DNA of 64,000 bases from Voacanga thouarsii. Taxonomy: Eukaryota > Streptophyta > Magnoliopsida > Gentianales > Apocynaceae. Positions 23,721 through 45,420 of the stretch are shown here, piece by piece. The notes beneath the pieces are model-generated. The model was given only the letters and a program-made list of their open reading frames with translations. It was not told the origin of the DNA and did no database searches. The stretch is from the NCBI GenBank assembly GCA_026120185.1, contig JANUWF010002272.1:124001-188000 (forward strand). Reading direction: 5' to 3'. A program made the translations under genes and the position numbers. Each line of letters starts with the position of its first letter. The first letter of the stretch is position 1.

Positions 23721-24600
23721 GTGTACATGCATATTTGCTATAGAGAAAGTGGACATTTTTTCCAAAGAGACCACCTCTTTATGATCAATAAATAAAACTA
23801 GTTTCAATCAATCAAAATAGTGATTGATTATCTTAGCAACTAAGTATCTGGTTTAGTCAATTGATTAATTAATTAATAAATATATGTGTTATTATTTAAA
23901 GAGTTCTAGTGCGTTTCATCATGATATGTACTATATTACATTTGAGATCATATATTCTAAAAATTATTTATTTTGAATCGATAATTTAATATAAAATTTA
24001 TAAAATAAAAATTTATTTTATATAAAAAACAATAATATACTTTCAAAAATTAAGACTGTTTATATATAAATATAAAATAATAATACATATTTTCAATTTT
24101 ATAACATCATTATAATATTCACCAACTATACTCGTGAAAATTATATATAATACGAAATCAATAGTACAGAACTTGTTCCTTCAATTGGATCTCATCGCAA
24201 GACAACAATGACATTATATGGAACCACAAGGGCAAATTTGTAAATATGACAGCCGCGAGAATGTTAATGACTCCCCAGTTAACAGCTGACAACTCTTTAT
24301 ACTCCACTGCAGGGGAAATAGTGGACCCGATTCACTGTGGACTACTGCATCAAGTATTATACAATATGCATTGAAAGTTGTACACTTCTAGAAAGGTACA
24401 ACACATTAATAAGTTAGTCCACGATAGATCAGGTCCACCTAAGAATTTCTCCATTGCAGAGATTGGAATCTTGTTGCAACTACCGTACACGGATGTTTTT
24501 AATTTTTAATTTTATTTTTTATTCTTCCTTTTCTTGAGAAATCTATATAAAAGTTAAAGATGAAGTATGTGGTGTTGCCATCTGTACAAAAAAATAGATT
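23721..24600. other. Spacer; G-box near right end
   Basis: AT-rich, no gene. ACACGTGGC at 24609-24617 contains a CACGTG G-box and lies just upstream of the next gene fragment, so it could be remnant promoter. Confidence 0.4.
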
Positions 24601-24639
24601 GAGAGCATGACACGTGGCAAGCTTTTGGGGAGGCGAAGT

Positions 24640-25010
24640 TCTCCTTTACTGCCGTTTTGGCTCCTCGATTTTTTGTCTACGACTCATCATAATTCTTCAT
24701 CTATTGGTCTCAACCTTGGGCAACCCAAACAGCCTTCCCATCTTCTCCTCCACGGAAGTCTCAAACCCTTTTATTTTCTCAATCTGAGCTACACATTAAT
24801 GGCCATTTGCCTCCCTAAATGGAGTTGAAGCCCTTACACCCGCTCCACCAAATCGCCGAGACCCCAACTCACAAGCTTCTCTTAAAGCAATGGCTCAAAG
24901 AAGAAGAGTTGATCCTCAATAGAATTGCTCTCAAGGAGACCCAAATCGACTCTGCCCGCAAAGAAATCACCCAACTTTACTGCTTCTTCTTTAACGTTTC
25001 ATGAAATGGA
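24640..25010 (+). pseudogene. Fragment of a conserved plant protein of unknown function
   Basis: Best part at 24819-25004: HPLHQIAETPTHKLLLKQWL, then a highly charged, coiled-coil-like KEEELILNRIALKETQID segment and EITQLYCFFF, breaking off at NVS and a stop. The wording suggests a plant family with a coiled coil followed by membrane segments, but I cannot name it. The membrane part is missing. The preceding sequence (24607-24828) is open in another frame, suggesting a frameshift. First of several plus-strand gene pieces up to 31.2 kb. Confidence 0.5.
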
Positions 25011-25531
25011 ATTGGCTTCAATTTGAGGTAAAGTTTCCACCTTTGCACATATATTTACAATTTTATATGAGTTTATAAATTGCCGTTTTGCAATAGCGAA
25101 AGCATAACCACTGTGTTTAATGGAGGCACTGAGATTGTTATGATTTGATGAAATTCCTTTTAATGAATTTAGCTTCCTTGCTTATTATACTTAAATTTGA
25201 CATAATTTATGTAGATGTATGTCTCTGTGTGTGTGAATTAGGTTAATTTGTTCATTGCTAGCAAAATTTTTGAGCTTTTGCAAGATTACCAAGTTGGTAC
25301 ATATATGATTCTGTTACCATTCTTAAAATTCATATGCATTTCTGTACCCATTTTACATTTTGTCTTGGAGAATGGTTTCATGTTATATTAAACAGAGATC
25401 AAATTAAATAATCAGACTAATGTAAAAAGATCTTTAAGTATATTGACTAATGGTTCCCTTAAGTATATTGATCTGCGTGGAAAAAACGTTCAAGAAACAG
25501 AATTGGCTTCAATTTGAGGTAAAGTTTTCAG

Positions 25532-25570
<39 letters not shown>

Positions 25571-25620
25571 TTGAAATGGGTTTGCGAATTGCCGTTTCGA
25601 TCAATAGAGAAAGCAGCAAT
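25005..25620 (+). repeat. Local direct repeat and (CA)n
   Basis: The phrase ATTGGCTTCAATTTGAGGTA...AGTTT and the following 80 bp (about 25008-25110) recur at 25500-25610. A (CA)n run of about 16 units (25538-25568) is inserted in the second copy. This is a partial duplication of sequence just downstream of the gene fragment. Confidence 0.8.
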
Positions 25621-27165
25621 GTCCTTGCCGGGTAGGAATGACATGATCATCCATTTAGAATAGAATTGCCAAATATACAGACATAAGCTAGAGAAAACTT
25701 AGAGAAACTTGGATAGAAAGGACAAAAAAAGGGAAGAGGAAAGAGATAGTATGCAATGAAAAGTCAAATGCAAGAGAGGAGAAGAAAAGCACAGGTGAAT
25801 ACATCATTCAAAAAATGTCTTCGACAATTATTTGACTTAAACAACTTTCTGCACCGTGCATAACAAGAAGATAAGTTAGGAGCAGTTCATAGCATCAAAA
25901 GCTAATATGTGAATTGCAATTAAAAGCAGAAATCATGAAATCATAATAGGGCAACATCATTCACAGTAAAAACCTAAAATTTCTGTGAAAATAAGAGACA
26001 AATAGCAAAGTATGACCAATGACATCTTATTAGTGCAAATTCCAGGATGAGGGAGCAAAGAATCTATCATATAAAGAAAAGAGCATATGCAAGAAGAAGT
26101 TATCAATTTGACTTTGTACACAACTTTGTTAAAATTTATTTCATTTTCTTGATAACAACAGTTTTGTTTCCCAGGTACGCTTAACTTCTCCTGCATTAAA
26201 GCTCCCTCCCCTGTTGTAGCAAAAGAGGAGAAATAATGATCCATGCTTTGACCGTAATTGAAGCTGCCATTGCTTTTCCCACCTACATTAATTAACTGAT
26301 AAAACTCTTATCACAATGTTTTTTTTAACCCACTATTTGGTTCTATTTTAGCTTGCCACTGGGCTGATTGCTTGAATGTAATGAGGGCTACTACAATCTA
26401 CTCAATGTCACTGCTTTCCCCTGCTTCAAAGAATGTAAGAATGCAAAGCTACTGGAACTTAGAAAATCTCAAAAGTAAACACTAAATAAATGCATATGTT
26501 TTAGTGGAAAAGGAATAAAAGTATGTTTTGACATAGGATGCTGCCAAATCTATATGAATATTCATAATTTTTATCTTTTTTTAGACAAATTTCTCTGAAT
26601 CTTTATACACATGTTTGTAGGTGCACTTGGAATCAAGTCCTCATCCAATTTTATCTTCAAACTGAGGGTGATAAGAAAGAAGTCTCTCTACCACAAGTCT
26701 CTCATCTTCTACAGAAGAGATTTCAAGTGATTATGGTGAAACTCTTTAAGGTGCCTAAAAAATCAAAGCTGAATAACTCATATCCTCTCATCATCACATT
26801 CGTTTATTTATCCTATCTTTACTTTTTTCCCCCTTTTCATATCCTTCTTTTTATTGTTTGTTTCGAAAATTTTGTGGTTTTTTTTAATGATCAATTCTTT
26901 TTGGTTTGATTTTGCGGTTTAAGTTCAATTTTCATGTTTGCATATGTTTTCTGCATTTCTGGTATGAAATGATACCGATGAAAGTTTTTAGAGAAATAGA
27001 TGAAAAGATGCAAATTTGTGTGCGTTGATTAAACTATCATAGCTTTAATAGTTTCTTTTGTAAATTGAATTGCTACATTTTATAATCTATCGTTGTAGTT
27101 TATGTTGAAATACGAATTTGCAGGAAGAATATTTTGAGATCACAATTTTATTATCATTCAAACAT
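25621..27165. other. Spacer, no gene seen
   Basis: AT-rich. Short open frames (25957-26244 on the minus strand, 26727-26909 on the plus strand) have no recognisable features and poor composition for genes. It may include intron or leader of the GRAS-like gene that follows. Confidence 0.4.
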
Positions 27166-27169
27166 GATT

Positions 27170-28010
27170 GGGATTCCTTCCTCATGGCAATGTTTTGCCC
27201 TTTGAGTATTGAGATAAGGGGTTGCTGGGGATAGACCAGAATGACAAGGTTGTGAGTGTCAAATTGGAGAAGAAACATAAAGGTGTGTATTCCCCTGAAG
27301 GATCTAAGGGGAAGAAGAATCCGCTCCACGAGAATGTGGATATGCAAGGAAGTAGGAGTAATAAGCAGTCAGCTGTTTATATCGAGTCAATTGTGAGATC
27401 AGAGATGTTTGATAAGGTGCTGCTATGTAGTGGGGGTAAAAATGAGTCTGATCTTCGTAAAGCCTTGTAGAATGGAGCAAGTAAAAGCATTTCGCGGGAT
27501 AGTCAATTGAAGGGATCTAATGGTGGGAAATCATGTGGTAAGAAACAAGGGCGGAAAAGAAATGTGGTAGATTTGAGAACCCTCTTAACTCTCTGTGCAC
27601 AAGCTGTTGCTGCTGATGATCGAAGAACTGCGAATGAGTTTCTAAAGCAGATAAGACAACATTCTTCTCCAGCAGGGGATGGGACACAAAGGCTAGCCTA
27701 TTATTTTGCAGATGGTCTTGAAGCGCATATAGCTAGATCGGGTACTGAGATTTACAAAGCCGTACTTAGCCTGCCTACATCTGCTGCTGATATCTTGCAA
27801 ACTTACCAGCTATATCTTGATGCCTGTCCATTTAGGAAGATTTCTATTTTCTTCTCAAATAAGACAATTTGCCACGCAGCAGAGAAAGCCTCAAGAGTTC
27901 ATATTATCGATTTTGGTATTTTGTATGGGTTTCAGTGGCCATCCCTCATTCAATGTCTCTCATCTAGACCTAATGACGAAACTATATCTATTGTTGGCAG
28001 TTAAGTTTGA
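27170..28010 (+). pseudogene. GRAS transcription factor fragment, LISCL/SCL14-like
   Basis: N-terminal two thirds of a GRAS-family regulator, plus strand. The upstream frame 27222-27470 holds the subfamily's spacer motifs (SRSNKQSAVY-like and SEMFDKVLLC). A stop at 27468 interrupts it, and the frame continues at 27507-28004. The GRAS domain begins with VDLRTLLTLCAQAVAADDRR (leucine-heptad I), passes through TQRLAYYFADGLEAHI, and reaches the VHIID motif (SRVHIIDFGILYGFQWPSL). It stops at LSSRP and a short unrelated tail. Leucine-heptad II, PFYRE and SAW are absent, so at least 250 residues are missing. Intact members are nuclear regulators. Premature stop plus truncation make this a pseudogene. 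Confidence 0.85.
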
Positions 28011-28052
28011 TTTTCTTTCAGTGTTTATATGTTTTTTAATTGTGATTTACAG

Positions 28053-28120
28053 GCTTTGCATGATGGGAAGGATATGTACTTCTTATTGCAAGTGGATGGG
28101 GATTATGTATATTCCAAAGG
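28053..28120 (+). pseudogene. Exon-like 68-bp block, unrecognised
   Basis: Bounded by TTTACAG on the left and GTGAGT on the right, both good splice signals. It translates without stop as ALHDGKDMYFLLQVDGDY plus five residues. I do not recognise the family, and it is not GRAS. Another possible coding block lies at 28456-28526 (AESGLQEVNIENWALKRKSE). Both fit a mosaic of exon pieces but are weak. Confidence 0.3.
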
Positions 28121-28129
28121 GTGAGTTTT

Positions 28130-29570
28130 CTTTTGATCAATTCAAGTTTGAAATTTTCTTTTATCCTACCATTTTTCTTTTATCTTTTTCCCCTTTAATC
28201 TGCAAGTTATTCTATATAATATCACATACAATTCGATTTGTGTAAAATTGCTGGAAGTACACATTCAAGTCATTTTTGATATATTTGTAGCTGCAATTTT
28301 CTGTTTGTTTAACAAATTTAGCATTTTTAGATTTAGTTGGTGTAGATGTGGTGCAATAATTTGCTTGTTCCATTTTTGTGGGGAATTTATCACTATTGAC
28401 TTTGCTAAATGTGAGTAGGCAAAAAGGGCATGAGAAGAAAAATTGATTTCAGCAGGCAGAAAGTGGCTTACAAGAGGTTAACATTGAAAATTGGGCACTG
28501 AAAAGAAAGAGTGAAGAAGAGGATTAAAAAAAAAATCATGAATTTTAGTCTTGTGAAAAGATTTTTATTTGAGTATCTGTCATTTAGGCCATTTGAAGGA
28601 TCAATTAATGGAAAGTGACATAAAAAAACTCCATGAAAAGAAATTCAAGCTTTATGGCATTTTGGCAATGTATGGTTACTATGGTATGTGGCCCTTTATT
28701 TATTGTTTTGCTGTGAAGCCAACAAATTAGGCTCGGGTCCTTTAAGTTCCAATAGACCTTAAATGTAGTCATTTCCAATTAGAAAAGTGCATAACTTATG
28801 ATATGACAATCTATCTGGTAAGACTCTTGAACAATAAAATTGGGTAGCTCTGTTGTTCTAAGATGAGCACCTTTGATTCTTGGTCTTTTTTTTTCCTCTT
28901 AGAAGTAGTAGTTTGGAAATTTTTTTATTAAAGTCTATTGTCAACTGGATAGAATAGTTGGTTGAAACTGCATGGACAAGATATTTTGAATTACCTCATC
29001 AATGTGAGTTTGGGTGGACTGTACTTCTCTATTCGGTATAGAATTAATAATGGCAAGTGCTTTTAGATGCAATTTAGTCATGCATTGATTAAGTATGCAT
29101 AAAGAAATACATTCAGTGAACTGATGTTAAGCTGGCTAGCTTCTGTTTTCTTTACCAAAGCCATAAACAGTAAATGATGAATCTGTATGTAGTCAATACT
29201 GTGTACGGTGAAGCTACATCCTTGCTATTACTTTTGTTATAAGCAAGTTCTCCTCGACTATGAGTCCATGGAGATCAAGAACAGTTCCATTAACTTACAA
29301 AGATTGACTTCCCTTTCTGTTCAAATGCTCTGGTACACCATATTAAAAAAAATCTCAAATTACCATACAAGGACTTTTGTACTTTCTATGTTTATGATAT
29401 TGTACACAGTCAAATCTATTATCCTATAACAGAATTGTGCTGTAACTGACTGTAGGTTATGTCTCAATACAACAAATTTAGGATGAAGTTCGCGAAAGTG
29501 ACGATCTTAGTTTTCCATTATGCTTTGTCGAGGTCTTAAATTTGGTGTATAAATGATGAATTTTGTTATT
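28130..29570. other. Intron-like or spacer sequence
   Basis: T-rich, with no identified gene. Short coding-like stretches occur (28585-28700, 29250-29330) but no family is recognisable. Confidence 0.35.
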
Positions 29571-29575
29571 TTTAG

Positions 29576-29876
29576 GTCATTACCTCCTCTTCCCAATCTG
29601 GAGGTTTCTGATGAATTTGTGATCAAGGTTGCTGATGTACTACGAGCATGTATCAATGATATACTATTGATTACACATGACATTGCCATTGGTAGAAATC
29701 TGAAACTATTTGTTCAGATGTAATATTGATTTTATATCCTCCTTTATTTTGTCTTCATCTAGGTAAATGTATTCTAAATCATGTAATGTGGGATGACTTT
29801 TGTTAGGTTGCTTTGAGCTTGTGGGTGGATTCGTACCTTGGTAGTTTCTTCAACTTTCTTACTTTGCTATACAACG
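29576..29876 (+). pseudogene. Reticulon-like (RTNLB) exon pair
   Basis: Two exons of the plant reticulon domain. Exon A (29576-29717) reads SLPPLPNLEVSDEFVIKVAD, then VLRACINDILLITHDIAIGR and NLKLFVQ. Exon B (29807-29876) reads VALSLWVDSYLGSFFNFLTL and LYN, a hydrophobic segment of the kind that shapes ER tubules. Splice acceptors are intact on both, and exon B ends at a good donor (GGTAAGTA). Exon A is followed by AT where GT is expected (29718-29719). The next GT would shift the frame. The rest of the domain and the C-terminal tail are not found nearby, so this is a two-exon relic with its intron retained. Confidence 0.8.
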
Positions 29877-30735
29877 GTAAGTACTTTTGCTATTACATGT
29901 TTTTAGTTAGAAGCTAACCTATCTTCCTATCATATTTGTCTATTGAAACTAATATAATAGTTTTTTAGGAAAATAATCAGGATCCACATTCTCATGCTAT
30001 CCTTTTCATTTGAATTGTTGCTTTGTAATACACAGTATCCAAGTTGAGCTTGGTTTTTTAGGAAGATTGAATTTTAGATTACACTGACAATGATGCTACA
30101 CAAGGTTCATTGGCGATGCCTTCCCATAGAAGTGCAACCCTGTATCCATGTACGTATAGGTAATAATTCCCGGCTATTCATTCTATAGCAAAAAGATTTA
30201 TGTTTAAGTATTGGATTGCCCTATAACTTTGTCAACTTTTTCTTTATTTGTCAGTTTGGATAAGATTTTGACATAGGAGAAGAAAAGGAGTATGCAAAAT
30301 AAGATTTCTTCAAATCTTCCAAAAACATCAAAATCATCTTAGGCTTTGCAACATATTTTTTTGTCTTAGAGAATCACTATGCCTTTAAAGGTGTATTATG
30401 TCTAGGCATCTTTTAAGCAAATGTTTATGGTTCTTAGTTTGATCTTCTTGGACTTTTGCAATGCTTTTAATTCATACACAGTGAAAAAAAAATTGCTTTT
30501 TGCAACATTTAGTGAATAAATACTTTTAGAAAAATACATTTCCTGCCCATGTTCTTAGTATTGTCTTACATTAATTGATTTTTGGCATTTAGAAGCACGT
30601 TCAAGAACCAACTATTGGGTTGTAGTTCATTAAATGCTAATAGAAGTCATTGGGAATGTTGATTTTGTAAAATGTAAAATGCCCCATGTGAGAAAGATAA
30701 CTGCGGTACTTGAAAACAAATGACAAGTGGAACTA
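29877..30735. other. Spacer or intron, no gene seen
   Basis: AT-rich. I looked for further reticulon exons and saw none. Confidence 0.4.
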
Positions 30736-30737
30736 TG

Positions 30738-31144
30738 AAGATAAAATGTTTCCAAATACAAAAGATGCGTGGAGAAATTGCTGGGACAAGTGAGCAACTG
30801 GAGCATCCAACTGTTGATAAATCTGATTTATCCCTGAAAAAGATAGATGAATTCCATTCTCATCTACTAGAACTTCCACCAAAAAAAAAAAAAAAAGGCA
30901 GTCTATTTAATCTTTCAATCCATGGCTAAGTGTTACTGAAGGTATTCCTAACTAGCTATTGTTGCTTGATATTGCAGAGTGAGAGATTGTAGAAAGTCCT
31001 TGAATTTGTTAGTACTATACATGATCTCTGGGCTGTCCTTGGAATGGACTTCTACAATGCAGTGATAGAAGTACACCCGAGCTTGAATGATTCTACTGGT
31101 GTAAAATCTAAACGCATAGGCAATGACTCACACTTAAGCTTTGG
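30738..31144 (+). pseudogene. MAP65 (microtubule-associated protein) fragment
   Basis: Two exon-like blocks of a 65-kDa microtubule bundling protein. Block 1 (about 30738-30880) reads QIQKMRGEIAGTSEQLEHPT then VDKSDLSLKKIDEFHSHLLE, ending in an A-run (about 30881-30895) and a stop. Block 2 (30978-31144) begins after TATTGCAG with SERL, has a stop at 30989, then VLEFVSTIHDLWAVLGMDFY, EVHPSLNDSTGV and KSKRIGNDSHL, ending at a GGGTAAAG donor-like site. These are adjacent coiled-coil segments of the N-terminal third of the protein. The rest is absent. The retained intron position indicates a DNA-level copy rather than a retrocopy. Confidence 0.8.
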
Positions 31145-31700
31145 GTAAAGTTACCTCATGTTGAGCTAGCCATTTCACGTACTCTAACAAAAGAGACTCT
31201 CTGGGCATGTATAATGGTTGTACTTTACTCATTGTTTTTCTTAGTAGCCATTTGATAATTGTTCTTAGTAGCCACTTCATGGTTTTATTTTGAGAGGGTG
31301 TGAGTAGATTTATGAACTATTGGATTTAACATATACAAAAAATTTATGAACTATTGGCTATTTGTTCACAAATTATTGAATATGTGATCAAATTTTCCGG
31401 ACAGTTGAAATGTTTTGTAATTTTCAATACAAATGCCCATGTTATTTGTTGTAGGTACATATTATAGAAGATATTGAATCAGTAATTGTACCATGTGGAT
31501 ATTATGATATTCTTGACTGATATATGTCGAGAATTACAATATAATGAATAAATTATTGATCAGTATATAGAAAAGAATTGTGAGTAAACTTGAGTTATAA
31601 CAATAGGGTTGGATGAATATATTTGAATATATTGGCGTAAATTTTTTTAAAATATATGTTATTATACCTAACATAATTTAAATTATAAAAAATAAAAATC
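31145..31700. other. Spacer, no gene seen
   Basis: AT-rich, non-coding. Ends at the first Helitron-like 3' terminus. Confidence 0.4.
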
Positions 31701-31706
31701 ACTTAT

Positions 31707-31735
31707 CTCGAGTAACGTTCGGGTGTTATACCTAA
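31707..31735 (+). other. Degenerate Helitron-like 3' end
   Basis: Hairpin-forming CTCGAGTAACGTTCGGG (31707-31723) followed 8 bp later by CTAA. The next base is C rather than the expected T, so it is a decayed version of the terminus at 31911-31939. Confidence 0.45.
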
Positions 31736-31910
31736 CACAAAAGAAAAAGCAAAGGCAGAACTTCTTCTACGACATTGAGAAAAGAGAGCGTGAAATTGGT
31801 CACTTTTTTAAAGGGAAAAAATAGATTACTAATGCCTAGAAAAGTCAAACTAAATACAAAAAATTATAAAATTAAGAAAATTGATAAATTATCATAAAAA
31901 ATTTACTGAT

Positions 31911-31939
31911 CCCGAGCAATGCTCGGGTCTCCTACCTAG
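31911..31939 (+). other. Helitron-like 3' terminus
   Basis: A perfect 7-bp stem (CCCGAGC, loop AAT, GCTCGGG) is followed 8 bp later by CTAG and then a T at 31940. This is the canonical arrangement of Helitron 3' ends. The element would lie to the left, on the plus strand. A possible 5' start, TCTTCTACGACATTGAG near 31764, would give a very short element; alternatively the element is much longer and includes the gene fragments. Confidence 0.65.
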
Positions 31940-32013
31940 TAGAATAGAAAAAGATAAAATATTTGCATTCCCCCTTACTTGATTGAGAATGCTTATCGCC
32001 ATCGTTAACAATA

Positions 32014-32225
32014 TTAGGCTGTTGATCGTGCGTTGCACGGTTGCATAAATAGATATAAAATTAAACGTATCAAATATATAATTTTTATTTATAATTTTAT
32101 GATTTTTTTAAAATTTATTAAATACTTATAAATCTTAATAATATATTTATTATTATTTTCATTTAAATTCATAGCTAATGGGTTAAGAATGGACACTATC
32201 ACATATCACTAAGGGAGCATTCCAC

Positions 32226-32269
<44 letters not shown>

Positions 32270-32536
32270 ATATTTATTTAATTTTTTATATTTATAAAAG
32301 TATAAAATTTAAAATTTATAAATATATATTTTTATTAATCTTTTGATTCGTTTGTTTTAAATATAAGAGTTATAATAGTATTTTCAATCCATTAATTATA
32401 ATTATAATGTTCATAATGAATTTAGATAAGATGACCATTCACATTTTTTTTTATAAAAATATTTATTTGAATTCAAAGCACTAAGTGTTAACGAAAAACG
32501 CTGCCACGTATCGTAACGAGAGTCTTGCGCAGTTGC

Positions 32537-32603
<67 letters not shown>

Positions 32604-32607
32604 GTGA
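32014..32607 (-). mobile_element. Putative non-autonomous Helitron, minus strand
   Basis: On the minus strand its 3' end has a hairpin CGTGC-AAC-GCACG (32039-32027) followed by CTAA (32017-32014) and host T. Its 5' end would be TCACTTCATATAT at about 32607, preceded by A. The interior contains (AT)n runs at about 32237-32267 and 32539-32600. No coding sequence. End choice at the 5' side is tentative. Confidence 0.4.
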
Positions 32608-33125
32608 TTTAACTGCATCTTGAAAAACTTTTAGCTCCTTCCATTTATAACCATACAAAATTTTTTGATATACTATTTATTTTTGTTTCTTAATTTTATT
32701 TCGAAAATTTCACCTTCTCTAGTAAAAATAAAATTTTGGTTTATATAAATACGTAAAATAATATTTCTTTTACAATATTAAACACTCACTTATAAAAATA
32801 ATATAAGAGATAATATAAATTAACACTTTAATTCATTTAAATATTTTAATAAAAATAATTTGTATATCTATTATGCTATATATACATATTAATTTATGAA
32901 ATAAGAATATTTTTATTTTTATCTTCGATTTGCTTCTTTATTTTTATCACGTGATTGATTGTTTACTAATTACAGAATATATATATATATATATGTATAT
33001 AAAGATTTTTTTAATATGTAAATGTGTTTTTCATTTATATGTTTTGAAAAATAACATTTTTTAAATATTTTGATAGATGAGCAAAAAGAATTTCTTAATT
33101 TCTTTTGAAAAAGAAAATAAAAAGC
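32608..33125. other. AT-rich spacer, no gene seen
   Basis: Non-coding, with an (AT)n run near 32978-33000. Confidence 0.5.
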
Positions 33126-33408
33126 ACTCACTCTGTTTTATATTATTTGACATTTTAGTTTTTGTATTTTGTTTGATAATATTTGGCTCTTTATATATTC
33201 TTATACATAAATGATTAATATTTTTCAATATTATTTTTAAATTTAGTCAAATTATATTTAATAAAAAATAAAAACTTCATAAATGATTACTCAATTTTGT
33301 ATTTATTATGGATAAATTTAAAAATATAAAAAATATTTATTAATTTTAATATTTTTTATATATATATATAAATAATTAAAAGATCAAATAATATGAAACG
33401 AAGGAGTA
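33126..33408. mobile_element. Stowaway-like MITE
   Basis: About 283 bp with terminal inverted repeats. The left end ACTCACTCTGTTTTATATTA matches the reverse complement of the right end (TACTCCTTCGTTTCATATTA), followed on both sides by TTTGA and a TTTTA phrase. The interior is AT-rich without open frame. TIRs beginning CTCCCTCYG are typical of Stowaway elements; the TA duplication is not clear. It sits about 200 bp upstream of the subtilase leader. Confidence 0.6.
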
Positions 33409-33410
33409 GT

Positions 33411-33600
33411 ATAGTAAAAAGAAAGCCATGAAGCTAATGCAATTTTTAGCTTTGGAGTAATGATTTCATTAAGAAGACTCCTCCATCTTCGGCCCCTTGT
33501 CCGGCGCGTCATTAAAGGGCTCTCACTCAAAGGAGGGGGAAATGAAGGGGGAAAAAAAAAAAAAACAAAAACAAAAACAAAAAATCAACCCTAACCACCT
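33411..33600 (+). promoter_or_regulatory. Probable core promoter of the subtilase gene
   Basis: A GC-richer stretch (33480-33540) followed by (CAAAAA)n at 33563-33590 and a CT-rich patch CTTTCTCTCTCTTG at 33613, as is common around plant start sites. No clear TATA box at the right distance, so the start site is only estimated at about 33600-33640. Confidence 0.35.
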
Positions 33601-33639
33601 TCACTCCACTCCACTTTCTCTCTCTTGAGCACACAAGAC

Positions 33640-34364
33640 TTCACACTCTATGCTCAAAGTCTCACTCCAACTTCTCAGCTCCTCTTTGATTCCATTTTCA
33701 TGTGATGTGAAGAACTCACTGCTGGAGAAACAGTTAAAAAGTTTTTCCATTGCTAATGCCAATCTATAGTGGCATCGTAGCTGTGCTGTGTGCTTGATTC
33801 TTTCCGTGGATCAATGTGAGTGTGAAGATCTTCGCTTTTCCTTTTATGGAGATATCCCTTTTGAGTTTTTCACTTTTCTTTTTGCTTGAGATTCTTTTTT
33901 TCTGATTGTGTTTTTTGGATTCTTTGCTTGCTATTCAATTTATACTGGAACAAAGGAGGCAGTATGTGCGTGTTTTTGGAGTATGTATTTGAATGTGCTG
34001 CATTTTGATTGTGTAGTAATTTTTCTTTTTTACTGCATTCAGCGGAGTATATTTTTACTTCTGTAAACTTACTTTTTGTGGGTAGGCGTGTTCTTTATTT
34101 TTGTCTCTGTTTGCATCACCTGAAGATTCTGTTTTAGTTATTTGTATTTGGTATGCTCTTTGTCTCTGTGTCCTTTTTTGCAAATGTTTGATAGATAAAC
34201 TTACTTGTTTGTGATTTTTGTTTATTATCGTTATTGTTTTGATGATTGTTATTCTTGATTAAGATGTTGAATGATTTTGATGGCTGTGTGTTCTGTGTTG
34301 TGCAGATTAGTTTGTTAATTTTTCCTGGTGTTGGCGTTGGGAGAGGATCAGTGAACTGAGGAAG
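33640..34364 (+). other. 5' leader of the subtilase with a leader intron
   Basis: Leader sequence contains an intron-like segment 33816-34305: GTGAGT donor, T-rich body, TGCAG acceptor. It is followed by 59 bp of leader before the ATG at 34365. Long leader introns are common in plant genes and can raise expression. Confidence 0.55.
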
Positions 34365-45184
<10,820 letters not shown>

Positions 45185-45420
45185 ATTGGCCTTGTTAAGT
45201 TAAAAACTGTGGGCGTGATATTCTTTGGATCTATGGGGAATAAGAAAATGCATAAGAGTTAGTTGTATTTTGTCCAAAAATATATATATGAGAATATGTA
45301 AAGGTAATTAGTACGACGGAGAGACTCCCAGTTTCTTCAGGACATGTAAGTTTTGCTAATTTGTTTTGTTATATGGTGGAATGCCCTGTATTCCCCTCTA
45401 TTGTTGTAAGAAGTAGCCTT
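45185..45420 (+). other. 3' untranslated region of the subtilase
   Basis: From the TAG at 45182-45184. AATAAG at 45239-45244 and the T/G-rich stretch near 45360-45410 are plausible poly(A) signals; the true end is not determinable. Confidence 0.4.

Noticed and set aside
24607..24828. Independent small gene starting at 24607
   Set aside because: More likely leader or frameshifted upstream part of the fragment at 24819-25004.
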